Positions 48,626-57,221 of a stretch of DNA of 64,000 nucleotides are shown here, in pieces (position 1 is the first letter of the stretch; each line of letters starts with the position of its first letter). The notes below the pieces were generated by a model, which saw nothing but the letters and a program-made list of their open reading frames with translations, had not been told where the DNA came from and ran no database searches. The translations under genes and the position numbers were made by a program. Origin of the DNA: a virus. Where the stretch lies: the IMG/VR virus record IMGVR_UViG_3300044697_000029, positions 1 through 64,000 of that record. One strand, given 5' to 3'.

Positions 48626-49057
48626 TCATGCCACGCTCCGCGTTTGACGCGATGCGGGTCGGTAGGTCGTCATCTGTAACCGGCGTCGCTCATGATCGCC
48701 CCCTTCCCTCAGCGGCAACGCGGACCGTTCAGCGGGCGCTACGCCATCCATGATGTTGCGCGGCAGCACAGTCCGCACCGACACGACCGCTCCGTTGCTG
48801 TTTCGGTCGTCTAACGAGATGTGCGGTGCGTAAACCGCCAGCGGGGCGGTCTGACGTTCTGTCGCGACTGCGTTCCGCGGCACGAATTGCATCTCATGGA
48901 ATGCCCCATCGTCACCACGCTCGAAGACGCCTTCGCTTGTGGCGACGAACAGCCGGTCCTTGAACACGACCATTGAGATGATCGGCACTTTGCTCGTCGC
49001 GACCAGTTCCATGTTGCGGGGCGGCTCTGCGTCCATGTCCACACCTTGAGGTTTCAT
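48626..49057 (-). CDS. 143-aa leftward gene with propeller-like repeats
   Basis: ATG 49057 lies in a CATG shared with the scaffold start on the other strand. PIISMVVFKDRLFVATSEGV with ERGDDGAFHEMQF reads like one blade of a beta-propeller and its turn. The C-terminus is basic and repetitive. It may be a fragment of a larger structural or adhesin gene. Confidence 0.5.
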   Translation of the reverse strand: MKPQGVDMDAEPPRNMELVATSKVPIISMVVFKDRLFVATSEGVFERGDDGAFHEMQFVPRNAVATERQTAPLAVYAPHISLDDRNSNGAVVSVRTVLPRNIMDGVAPAERSALPLREGGDHERRRLQMTTYRPASRQTRSVA

Positions 49058-49886
49058 GTCCGACAGTTCTACCGCAGCAGAAACGCCCGCGCCAGCGTCG
49101 GAACCGGCTCCCGCAGCCGCTGCACCGGCGCCCGAGCCTGTCGCTGCGCCGGCCACCGAGGTAACGCCCGCAGCCACCCCAGAGCCGGTCGCCGAACCGG
49201 CAGCCCCATCCCCCGAGCCGGAGCCGGCCGCAGCCGCAGGAGAGCCTGCGCCCGCCACGGTCCAGGATCCGGCCGCAGCCGAACTGGAGAAGGCGCCGGA
49301 GGCTGCCGAACCGGTCGCAGAGCCGCCGAAGCCGGAACCGCCGACCTACACCGATTTCAAGTTCCCGGACGGTGTGAAGGTCGCCCCCGAAGCTATGACC
49401 GCCGCAACCAAGGTGTTCGGCGAGTTCGGCCTAACCCAGGAGCAGGCGCAAAGGCTGATCGACATTCATGCCGAACAGCAGCAAGCGGCGGTTAAGCAGT
49501 TCACCACTGCGGCCACGGACTACTGGAACGCCGAGTCCAGGAAATGGGTTGCCGAGGTCGAGAAGACATTCGGCAACCAGCTCAACACCAACATAGAGCG
49601 TGCCCGCGCGGTTTGGTCCGACGTGCTGCCCAAGCAAGCCGATCGTGACCGTCTGTTCGGCGCGCTGAACGACACCAAGATCGGCGACCACCCCATGCTG
49701 GCCCGCGCGCTGGCGGAGGTCGGCCGCCGCTTCGAGCAAATCTACCAGTTGACCGGAACCAATAGCTGGGATGCCGCGATGAGACGGCTGCGTGAACCGG
49801 CCGCGCCGCCACCTGCCCAACCTGCCCGTGCGCCTGGTGCCGCCGGGCGACCTGCCGACCGCCGTTACAGCGGCACCCGAGCATAG
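49056..49886 (+). CDS. Scaffolding protein
   Basis: This codes for 276 aa. The first 90 residues are Ala/Pro/Glu-rich and disordered. FKFPDGVKVAPEAMTAATKV with GLTQEQAQRLIDIHAEQ is the helical core typical of phage scaffolds, ending in another Pro-rich stretch and PADRRYSGTRA. The position directly before the capsid gene supports the call. The same DRRY tail occurs in two later small genes. Confidence 0.7.
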   Translation: MSDSSTAAETPAPASEPAPAAAAPAPEPVAAPATEVTPAATPEPVAEPAAPSPEPEPAAAAGEPAPATVQDPAAAELEKAPEAAEPVAEPPKPEPPTYTDFKFPDGVKVAPEAMTAATKVFGEFGLTQEQAQRLIDIHAEQQQAAVKQFTTAATDYWNAESRKWVAEVEKTFGNQLNTNIERARAVWSDVLPKQADRDRLFGALNDTKIGDHPMLARALAEVGRRFEQIYQLTGTNSWDAAMRRLREPAAPPPAQPARAPGAAGRPADRRYSGTRA

Positions 49887-49902
49887 AGAAGGAGCTTGAA
49901 CG

Positions 49903-50958
49903 ATGGCCACCGGCCAATACCTGACGCTTGTCGATCTCGCGCGGCGCACCGACCCTGACGGTGAGGCGGCGGACATTGCCGAACTGCTTTCCCAGGCCAA
50001 CGAGATTTACGATGATCTCGTCTGGAAAGAAGGCAACACCAACACCGGGCACGTCTATACGATGCGGACCTCCATCCCGAAGGGCTGGTGGCGCTTCATC
50101 GGCCAGGGTGTGCCGGGCAGCAAGTCCACCACGGCGCAGGGTCGCACCAACTGCGGCGACCTGGAAATGAACTCGACCATTGATCTCAAGCTGGTCGAAA
50201 TGGCGCCGGATCAAAACCAGTTCCGCTACGATGAAGACAACGCCATCCTGGAAGGCGCCAGCCAGACTGTGGCTGGCCAGTTCTTCTATGGTAACGGCCA
50301 GACCAACCCAGCATCGTTCACCGGCCTCTCGAACTACTACAACACGCTGGAAACCTCGACGGCCGCGAACGCAGTCAACGTGTTCGACGGCGGCGGACGG
50401 TCCACTAACAATTCGTCGATCTGGCTGATTGGTTGGTCGCCGCGCTCGATCTATGGCGTCTTCCCGCGCGGCATGAAAGCCGGCGTTGAGCTGCAGCCGC
50501 TCGATGAAGTTGTGCTGGCCTACGACAGCCTGGGCAATCCGTACCGCGCCAAGATCACATGGTTCCGGCAGATGGCTGGGCTGTGCGTCGAAGACTGGCG
50601 CTGGGGCGTCCGCATCGCCAACCTGGACGTGACCAACGCAGCGGCTGGCGGTCTGGCTGGCCCGAATGCGTATGACATCTTCGTCGGGCTGTCCAAGGCG
50701 GTGAAGCGCTTGCCGAAGATGGCGCGCGGGCAAAGCGGCATCACCGAGACCGACGCTCGCAATGAGCGCGGGATGACGGTACGGCCGGCCATCTACTTCA
50801 ACCGCACTGTCGGCGGCTTTGCTGATGTGCAAGCGATACGTGACCGCAACGTGTTGCTCGGCCCGAGGGACTACGCTGGCGAGCCGGTCACGTCGTTCCG
50901 CGGCATTCCGATGCGCACGCAAGACCAGATTCTGTCCACCGAAACGCAGGTCACCTGA
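49903..50958 (+). CDS. Major capsid protein
   Basis: This codes for 351 aa after AAGGAGC. TLVDLARRTDPDGEAADIAE forms the N-terminal arm, EGNTNTGHVYTMRTSIPKG the E-loop region, and SIWLIGWSPRSIYGVFPRG with RWGVRIANLDVTN the P- and A-domain strands. RPAIYFNRTV and FRGIPMRTQDQILSTETQV close the A-domain. This is the pattern of HK97-fold podoviral capsids followed by a Bbp16-type cement gene. There is no protease gene, so maturation is without a prohead protease. Confidence 0.82.
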   Translation: MATGQYLTLVDLARRTDPDGEAADIAELLSQANEIYDDLVWKEGNTNTGHVYTMRTSIPKGWWRFIGQGVPGSKSTTAQGRTNCGDLEMNSTIDLKLVEMAPDQNQFRYDEDNAILEGASQTVAGQFFYGNGQTNPASFTGLSNYYNTLETSTAANAVNVFDGGGRSTNNSSIWLIGWSPRSIYGVFPRGMKAGVELQPLDEVVLAYDSLGNPYRAKITWFRQMAGLCVEDWRWGVRIANLDVTNAAAGGLAGPNAYDIFVGLSKAVKRLPKMARGQSGITETDARNERGMTVRPAIYFNRTVGGFADVQAIRDRNVLLGPRDYAGEPVTSFRGIPMRTQDQILSTETQVT

Positions 50959-51097
50959 TTCCGACAACGACTGCTCGGCTCATCCCGTCCACGAAAAGAA
51001 GGTGTGGCCGAAGTCCCGTTGGATCGAGCCCCTAACCCCTGCGCCCATAACAACCGGGTGCATATCGCTTTTCTTCCCGACCTGAAAGGGTAATGCC

Positions 51098-51631
51098 GTG
51101 GCGATCAATGACGCACAGCTCATCTTTGACAGCAACGTCTCCCTCGCCATCGCGGCGCCGGGGCAGCCGTCCTCGGAGACCATCGACCTGATGGGAGTCG
51201 GGGTCGGGCAGGCGCCCCCGAACTACTTTGGCGTGCAGGATGCGGTGTTCGGGGAAGACCCCGGCATCGGCGACGGGGCAAGCCCGCCGGTTCTGCAAGT
51301 CATCGTCGGCACGGCGTTCGTTGCCGTGGCAGGCGCCACGCTCCGGGTGCAGTTCCAGGAATCGGTGGACAGCGGCGCCCCTGGGTACACGCCTGCCGCC
51401 TGGAAGACCGTGCTGCAGACCGATGATCTGCCGGCGTCGGTTCTGACGGCGGGCGCCAAGATCGCCGAGATGGCCATCCCGCCGCGGTATCCCGGCGCTG
51501 CGTTCCCCCGCTATCTGCGGCTGAACTACCTTTTGAATGTCGGTGGTTCGAGCTTCAGCGCGGGCACGATCGCGATCGCGAACATCGTCACGGGCCGCGA
51601 CGACACCCCTGCGTATCCCGCCGGTTACTGA
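51098..51631 (+). CDS. Bbp16-like capsid cement protein
   Basis: This codes for 177 aa from GTG 51098. INDAQLIFDSNVSLAIAAPG, then VGQAPPNYFGVQ and FPRYLRLNYLLNVGGSSFSA, follow the pattern of Bordetella phage BPP-1 Bbp16, a beta-rich trimeric decoration protein that clamps capsomers. Directly behind the capsid gene, as in that phage. Confidence 0.75.
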   Translation: MAINDAQLIFDSNVSLAIAAPGQPSSETIDLMGVGVGQAPPNYFGVQDAVFGEDPGIGDGASPPVLQVIVGTAFVAVAGATLRVQFQESVDSGAPGYTPAAWKTVLQTDDLPASVLTAGAKIAEMAIPPRYPGAAFPRYLRLNYLLNVGGSSFSAGTIAIANIVTGRDDTPAYPAGY

Positions 51632-51804
51632 TCCCGCTTACGGGTGGGAGACACCTGAGAGCCGCACGCAGGCGGCTTCGAGTCCGGGCCTCGCTATCCG
51701 TCGCTGCCCGTAGGGCTTGGAGGCGGCGGTGTGCGGAAACCCAGTCTCCCGGCAACCGTACGCGGGAAAGGCCCGGAACTGCGCAATATCACAAGGATAA
51801 CGTA
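51632..51804. other. Non-coding gap with folding potential
   Basis: No gene. Several short GC-rich inverted repeats lie between the cement gene and the next start, for example GCCGC/GCGGC at 51661-51676. It may be a transcript-processing or attenuation site. Confidence 0.35.
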
Positions 51805-52776
51805 ATGGCACGTAACCCACGCCTCACGCTGAGCGGTCCGGCCGGCAGCGAGCAGGACAATGATGGTTGGACTCCGAGCGACGAAGAGCTTGGCGTCGGC
51901 GAAGAGACCGAAGCAGAGCGTAAGGCGGAAGAGGCTGCGCGCATCACAGCGGCTATGGCTGATCCAGTCATCGCCACGGCCATTGATCAGTTGGTGCAAC
52001 AACGCGTCACCGAACTCGCAGCCTCACCCCAGACGGCGCCGACCGGCGTTGATTTCATCGCTGCCATACGCGTGCTGGCGCAGGAAATGGCCACTGCCAT
52101 CAATCGCAGTACCGCGGCGACGGTGGAGCAAATCCCCGGCCACGTGAAGCCGATCCCGGCCGAAGAGGTCGAGAAGCGCGCGGCGGCGTGGGTCGAATTG
52201 CAGAGCCAGTTGATCGAGGTGTCACGACGCTACGCGGCGGCGATCGAGCGGAAAAACCAATACGAGGCCGAGCGGGAAACCCCGATCTACTGGCTGGGCG
52301 AGGATTTCTATGGTCCGGGTGAAGTCGGCAACGAGGTGTATGTGCGGGGCGAAACCATTCGCTGGTTTGGCGTTCCTGGCATCTACATGGAGCCGCGCAA
52401 CGATATCGCCAACCGGCTTTGCGAGTTGGCCTGGACCTATCTCGGCAACGAAGGCGCCCCGACGCCAGAGCAACTGGCGGACAAGGCACAACAGATGATG
52501 AAGCCGAGCGCACCAGGCTCGCCGCTGCCGGAACTGGCGTCGCTCTTGTCTGCGCGCGGCCAGCGGCGCCCGATGGCGTCCCGTGTTTCGGAGATGGGCA
52601 TCGCCGAACGCCAACCGGATGGGATTGTGGGTACGGTGGTGAAGGTGACCCGTGGCGGCTTCGGCCACGGCATCGTCACGGACGGTCCAGGGCTGGCGCA
52701 GCACAGCATCGGGCCACGTACAGGACCGCATCCGGTTCGCGGGGCGGCGCTTGCTGACGCTGGCGCGGCGCTCTGA
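51805..52776 (+). CDS. 323-aa virion-region protein
   Basis: A polar N-terminus and a helical middle (AAAWVELQSQLIEVSRRYAA) lead to a compact part (PIYWLGEDFYGPGEVGNEVY, then VRGETIRWFGVPGIYMEPRN) and a flexible tail. Possibly a head-completion or internal protein. No family recognised. Confidence 0.55.
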   Translation: MARNPRLTLSGPAGSEQDNDGWTPSDEELGVGEETEAERKAEEAARITAAMADPVIATAIDQLVQQRVTELAASPQTAPTGVDFIAAIRVLAQEMATAINRSTAATVEQIPGHVKPIPAEEVEKRAAAWVELQSQLIEVSRRYAAAIERKNQYEAERETPIYWLGEDFYGPGEVGNEVYVRGETIRWFGVPGIYMEPRNDIANRLCELAWTYLGNEGAPTPEQLADKAQQMMKPSAPGSPLPELASLLSARGQRRPMASRVSEMGIAERQPDGIVGTVVKVTRGGFGHGIVTDGPGLAQHSIGPRTGPHPVRGAALADAGAAL

Positions 52777-52779
52777 CGC

Positions 52780-53214
52780 ATGGGCGTTCCAGTCGCCAAC
52801 ATCCAGACGCCGGCCGCGAACGATCTCGCAAACGCCGTTGTCCAATCAGGGCTGAATGGCGCCAATCCAGCGTTTGCTGGAACAGGTGTATCCTCAGTCT
52901 TCTCCGCGTGGGGATCATTCAACGCCCTGCTGTGGGCGAGCGGCGGCCCGAACGGCAACTGGAACGCGACGATCCAGCTTGAACGGTCGTTTGACGGCGG
53001 CACGACGTGGCTGGTGTGTGGCGTCGGAGGAGCTGGCCAGCAGGCGATCTACCAAAGTTCCGGCACCGGCCAGGACATCTCGTTCGTCGTGAGTGAGCCG
53101 GAATCCGGCGTTTTGTATCGCTGGCATTGCACCGCCTACTCGTCCGGCACGATCAACTATCGCTTCTCAACCACTAGCCCGGCGCCGTTGGCGTGGGGCA
53201 TCGCTCCCCGATGA
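52780..53214 (+). CDS. Small beta-rich virion-region protein
   Basis: This codes for 144 aa. NATIQLERSFDGGTTWLVCG, then SFVVSEPESGVLYRWHCTAY and INYRFST, form a beta-sandwich pattern like phage head or tail decoration domains. Located before the appendage genes. Confidence 0.6.
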   Translation: MGVPVANIQTPAANDLANAVVQSGLNGANPAFAGTGVSSVFSAWGSFNALLWASGGPNGNWNATIQLERSFDGGTTWLVCGVGGAGQQAIYQSSGTGQDISFVVSEPESGVLYRWHCTAYSSGTINYRFSTTSPAPLAWGIAPR

Positions 53215-53224
53215 GGCACAGCAC

Positions 53225-54652
53225 ATGAAGTTCCGCACCAAACTGCTCGGCGCTATTGGGCTGCTCGCTGTCATTGGCGTTGCCGGCGCGCACAGCCAAG
53301 GACTCCAGTACTACACCACTCTAAGCGGCAGCGAAGGCATCGCCGATCAGCTCAATCCGACCGGCGCCAGCTTCACCTCGGGTCTGGTGCATGCAACGTC
53401 GCAGGGCGTCAACGCTCAGACGGGGACCAGCTACACGGTCCTCGGCACGACTGGCATTCCCCAATCTGGGGCCGCGCCGACCGGCGACATGGGCAAACTG
53501 GTCACGTTCAGCAACACAGGCGCAGTGGCGGTCTCGCTGCCACAGGCTGGTACGGCTGGATTTGAGGCGGGGAAATGGCTTGACGCTGAGAATCTGAACA
53601 GCGGCGCCGTCACGATCACGCCGACGACTTCGACCATCAACGGCGCTTCCACGCTGGTTCTCGATCAGAACAGGGGCGTCCGCATCTATTCGGACGGCAC
53701 GAACTGGCAGATCATGGCTGGTGGTGGCGGGCTGCTCGGCACGCCGCTCACGGTGCCTGAAGGAGGTACCGGCGCGGCGACGTTCACCGCACATGGTGTC
53801 CTGATCGGAGAAGGCGCTACCCCGATTGTGGCAGCGAGCGTTGGCGCAACTGGCACCATACTGGCCGGCACGTCGGGCGCCGATCCGGCATTCACGGCGA
53901 CCCCATCCGGCCTGACCTCGATCGAAGCGACCACGCTCAATGCCGGCCTCGCCACCGGCACTGCCGGCACAGTCGCGGTGTTTCCCGGCACGACGACGAC
54001 CGGTAAGACGACTTTCACTGCGACGGCCAACAGCGGCAACACAACCACCAACATCAACACCGCCGCCCAGGCTGGCGCGCGCACCTACACCGTGCCGGAT
54101 CAGGGCGGCAACGCCACCTTCCAGATGACGGGCGGCACCGTCAGTTCAACGACCGGCATGACGGTGACTCCGCTGCCGCTGGTCAACATGAAGACCGTCG
54201 CCGGCCTTCAGATGACCGGCTCGGCGTCAAGCACGAACTGGGGCCTCGTCTATACTCCCGCCACCGGGAACTACCTGACCGGCACAGCGACCTCATCCGG
54301 CTCGACCTCCAACGTTGCTTCCTACGACATCGTGTTGCCGGCGAACTATATCGCCGGAACCAACATAACGCTGAAGGTTGCCTGCTATTACACGAACTCG
54401 TCCTCGACGGCCTCGGTCCATACAATGGCTGCGGCGGCCTATCTCAACGATCCGGTTCTCGGCACGCAGGGATCGACGCTCATCGCTACATCGGCACAGA
54501 CCTGTCCGATCACGACCGCAACCGCGCAGACCTTCACGATCACTGGCACGTCGCTGGTCCCGGGATCCTACCTGACGCTCACCTTCTCGGCCGCGGTGAC
54601 GAACGGCGGCGGCGCATCAACCGAGTTCCTGACTGCGGCGAACATCAACTGA
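53225..54652 (+). CDS. Secreted-type appendage (tail-fibre-like) protein
   Basis: This codes for 475 aa from ATG 53225. The first 23 residues (MKFRTKLLGAIGLLAVIGVA followed by GAH) are a Sec signal peptide. GGTGAATFTAHGVLIGEGAT with VGATGTILAGTSGADPAF is the repeat type common in phage tail fibres. The C-terminal part is a beta-rich domain (YDIVLPANYIAGTNITLKVA). A signal peptide on a virion appendage is odd: export to the periplasm would separate it from virion assembly. Confidence 0.6.
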   Translation: MKFRTKLLGAIGLLAVIGVAGAHSQGLQYYTTLSGSEGIADQLNPTGASFTSGLVHATSQGVNAQTGTSYTVLGTTGIPQSGAAPTGDMGKLVTFSNTGAVAVSLPQAGTAGFEAGKWLDAENLNSGAVTITPTTSTINGASTLVLDQNRGVRIYSDGTNWQIMAGGGGLLGTPLTVPEGGTGAATFTAHGVLIGEGATPIVAASVGATGTILAGTSGADPAFTATPSGLTSIEATTLNAGLATGTAGTVAVFPGTTTTGKTTFTATANSGNTTTNINTAAQAGARTYTVPDQGGNATFQMTGGTVSSTTGMTVTPLPLVNMKTVAGLQMTGSASSTNWGLVYTPATGNYLTGTATSSGSTSNVASYDIVLPANYIAGTNITLKVACYYTNSSSTASVHTMAAAAYLNDPVLGTQGSTLIATSAQTCPITTATAQTFTITGTSLVPGSYLTLTFSAAVTNGGGASTEFLTAANIN

Positions 54653-54675
54653 GCCATCACGGAGAACCCCATCCC

Positions 54676-55953
54676 ATGAAGAACCTCTCGCTCGGCGCGG
54701 CTTGGCTGATCCTGGCCGGGGGCGTTGCCTTCGGGCAACTCCCGACGCCTTCTCAGGTGCAGAATATCGGGCCGGCTGACCTGTTCCAGGACATTCCGAA
54801 CGGCGTCCCGCAGCCGGCCAGCCAGTACGCCAACGCGCTTCTGCTCGGCAACTACGCCGCGACGCAGCCGGGCAACAATGATGAGAACGACGTGGTCGGT
54901 GGCGACTTCGGACAGAACTTGTTCCAGGACGGAACGTCAGTCGGCACGATCACGACGACGGCCACCTATGTGGCTGATCAGTTTTTCGCATTCTCCGGCA
55001 CCAGCACGACGATCGGCGGCGCGCAGGAAACCGGCGCAGCCGATATCCCACCCGGCTATACAGCATCCCTGCGGATCACTCGTACCGGCTCCGGTGTCAT
55101 TCAGGCCTGTGTCGGCACGATCATTCCGTCGGCCAACGTTACCCGCTACCAAGGTCAGACGCTGGAGGTGGACGCCCACGCCCTCGCTGGCGCCGGGTTT
55201 TCCGCGGCATCGTCCAATCTGACGTTTGTCCAGGTGCAGGGCACTGGCACAAACGACAGCGCGGCGAACTTCGCCAAGACGGTCAACGGCGCGCTCAGCG
55301 GCACAGCGTGGGCCGGCGCGGTGGTCAATTCTGTCAACGTGCCGATCAGCACAAGCTTTGGCCGCTACAGCGTTGCCTTCCCGGTGGCGTCAACCACAAC
55401 CGAGATGGGCGCGGCCTGGTGTTGGACGCCGGTCGGCGCTTCCCCGAGCAACGATTATTTCGAGTTCACTGGCGCGCAGATGACGCCGAACTCGGCCTTG
55501 GCCACGGTCGCAGGCACAACGGGTGGTGCACTCTCACCCAATGACCGCCGCGCAAAATCCTTTTTGCGGCGTCCGATCGCGGTAGAAACCGCGCTGGAGT
55601 TGTCATTTTACTGGCGTCAGAACGAGCCTGCATCCGGCGCTGGTGTTGCAGGCGTTTACGGCACCTGCCAAGGCACCTCGACCAACACGGTGGCGAATTG
55701 CTTCATGCAGTTCCCTGTGGCCATGTTCAAAGTGCCGACGCTTTCCTACACCGCCGGCACAATCGCGATGACCGCGACCTCGACTGCGGCAGCGGAAGCA
55801 GTGAGCGGCCTTGTCATCCCGACCAACGGCGCGACGCTTTATGGTGCAAGCCTCACTGCCACATCGTCATCGGTCGCAGAAGGCGGGTTTGGATACCTGG
55901 AGTCGGGCAACTCGACCGGCGGCGGCAAGATCGCGTTCTCGGCGCGGTTCTGA
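54676..55953 (+). CDS. Secreted-type appendage protein
   Basis: This codes for 425 aa. MKNLSLGAAWLILAGGVAFG is a signal peptide. VGGDFGQNLFQDGTSVGTIT, then YTASLRITRTGSGVIQACVG, and later FYWRQNEP are carbohydrate-binding or jelly-roll-like strands. It follows another signal-peptide appendage gene; together they may form one fibre or spike. Confidence 0.6.
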   Translation: MKNLSLGAAWLILAGGVAFGQLPTPSQVQNIGPADLFQDIPNGVPQPASQYANALLLGNYAATQPGNNDENDVVGGDFGQNLFQDGTSVGTITTTATYVADQFFAFSGTSTTIGGAQETGAADIPPGYTASLRITRTGSGVIQACVGTIIPSANVTRYQGQTLEVDAHALAGAGFSAASSNLTFVQVQGTGTNDSAANFAKTVNGALSGTAWAGAVVNSVNVPISTSFGRYSVAFPVASTTTEMGAAWCWTPVGASPSNDYFEFTGAQMTPNSALATVAGTTGGALSPNDRRAKSFLRRPIAVETALELSFYWRQNEPASGAGVAGVYGTCQGTSTNTVANCFMQFPVAMFKVPTLSYTAGTIAMTATSTAAAEAVSGLVIPTNGATLYGASLTATSSSVAEGGFGYLESGNSTGGGKIAFSARF

Positions 55954-56102
55954 TGGACCACGTTCCGGTCGGCGCTCTCCCCGAGGCAAGGAGCGCCGAC
56001 ACACCACCCGTCATGGCGGCCGACGACGTGAAGACGATCAAGCGCCGGATGGACGAAATCCGCGCTGAGGAAGAGGCGTGGCGCGCAAAGCCCGCAAGCT
56101 GA
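55953..56102 (+). CDS. 49-aa coupled small protein
   Basis: TGATG overlap with the appendage gene. Ends in a charged helix (DVKTIKRRMDEIRAEEEAWR). Possibly a small chaperone or assembly factor for the fibre. Confidence 0.5.
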   Translation: MDHVPVGALPEARSADTPPVMAADDVKTIKRRMDEIRAEEEAWRAKPAS

Positions 56103-56302
56103 CGGCCGCACGGCGCCCGACGTTCTGCGGAACGTGGGAGTGCGAGTGCGCGGTATGCGTCGAACACCAGCAGTTGCGCGTGACCGCGCAATTCAATCCG
56201 GCGATGCCTCTGCGCCTGAGCGCGATGACGTTTCTCGGCGCGATGGACCGCATCCACGAAGGAGCCTACGGCGGCGTTGCGATCGAGCAGTTGTTCGACT
56301 GA
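56078..56302 (+). CDS. 74-aa Cys-rich hypothetical protein
   Basis: GTG 56078 lies inside the end of the previous gene. FCGTWECECAVCVEH is a probable metal site in a small basic protein. No family recognised. Confidence 0.45.
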   Translation: MARKARKLTAARRPTFCGTWECECAVCVEHQQLRVTAQFNPAMPLRLSAMTFLGAMDRIHEGAYGGVAIEQLFD

Positions 56303-56649
56303 TGCGCCCCATTCCCACTTCGGTGCGCGTTGGCTACCGGACGTACACGATCGAGGATTGGCCGACCAAGCACGCCACTTCGGCCAACCGCTACGGCGAG
56401 GTTGCACACGGACCACGGGTCATTCGTGTCGATACAACACACGGCGCCTTGCAGGCCGCAGAAACTCTTCTGCATGAAATCATGCACTGCATCTGCGTTA
56501 TGTGGTGTCGTGACGATGATGCGGCCGAGGAGAAAACGGTAAGCATCATGTCAACTGGGCTGGCCACTGTGTGGCATGATAACCCAGACGTGATGGCATG
56601 GATCACTGAGGGCATTGCGGAGGGTCGCGCAAATGCCTGCATTTCTTGA
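56302..56649 (+). CDS. Small HExxH metallopeptidase-like protein
   Basis: This codes for 115 aa. LLHEIMHCICVMW contains the zinc-binding HExxH at about residue 57, with upstream PRVIRVDTTHGALQAAETL as in the usual strand-helix lead. There is no signal peptide. This could be a Spr-T-like or ImmA-like peptidase acting on a phage or host protein. The HExxH pattern is clear but the family is not. Confidence 0.58.
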   Translation: MRPIPTSVRVGYRTYTIEDWPTKHATSANRYGEVAHGPRVIRVDTTHGALQAAETLLHEIMHCICVMWCRDDDAAEEKTVSIMSTGLATVWHDNPDVMAWITEGIAEGRANACIS

Positions 56650-56845
56650 AAATAAACTGGAGCGTGAGGCTGCGGCGAAGGGTCTCAAGGGCAAAGCGGC
56701 GGCGCGGTACACGTTCGGCACGCTCAATAACATTGGCGCAATGAAGGGGTCTGCCGAGACCGCCAAGGGCGCCGAGATGCAGCGCAAGCACGATGAGAAA
56801 GTCGAGAGTGCCGCAGACCGCCGGTATCGTCGGCGGAAGACATGA
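56633..56845 (+). CDS. 70-aa protein with C-terminal ADRRY motif
   Basis: ATG 56633 lies inside the end of the previous gene. EREAAAKGLKGKAAARYTFG with TLNNIGAMKG matches a small conserved phage protein about 70 aa long that I have seen in structural operons. The C-terminus is SAADRRYRRRKT. Confidence 0.55.
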   Translation: MPAFLENKLEREAAAKGLKGKAAARYTFGTLNNIGAMKGSAETAKGAEMQRKHDEKVESAADRRYRRRKT

Positions 56846-56963
56846 TGGCGCTCCGGGTCTGCCCTTAATGTGGAGTTCCCACTTGGGATAACCGGCCCGC
56901 CGCCGCAGCAGAGAGAATACGATGCCATCCCTGACAATTCAAGACGCAGCACGGAGGCCAACG

Positions 56964-57209
56964 ATGGCGCGGGCGCACAGGTATGTTCCCAAGAAGGATT
57001 TCCATCCAGGGGGGCAGAAGGGAAAGCTCCACCGCGAGCTTGGTGTTCCAGTCGATCAGCCGATTGGCGCCGCACGCATTGAGGCGGCGACGCATTCCAA
57101 GAACCCCGAAATTCGCCGTGACGCGATCCGCGCCCAGACGATGGCAGGATGGCATCACGGCAGCAGCAAGCCCCGAGCCGCCGATCGTCGCTACGCCGGC
57201 CACAAGTGA
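56964..57209 (+). CDS. 81-aa protein with C-terminal ADRRY motif
   Basis: ATG 56964 follows GGAGG at 6 bases. ARAHRYVPKKDFHPGGQKGK with LHRELGVPVDQPI is a conserved phage pattern, ending PRAADRRYAGHK. The gap before it (56846-56963) holds no clear gene. Confidence 0.55.
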   Translation: MARAHRYVPKKDFHPGGQKGKLHRELGVPVDQPIGAARIEAATHSKNPEIRRDAIRAQTMAGWHHGSSKPRAADRRYAGHK

Positions 57210-57221
57210 AGGATAGAACCG

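Noticed and set aside
49582-50967. 461-aa leftward open frame
   Set aside because: Antisense shadow of the major capsid gene; composition follows the codon pattern of the plus strand.
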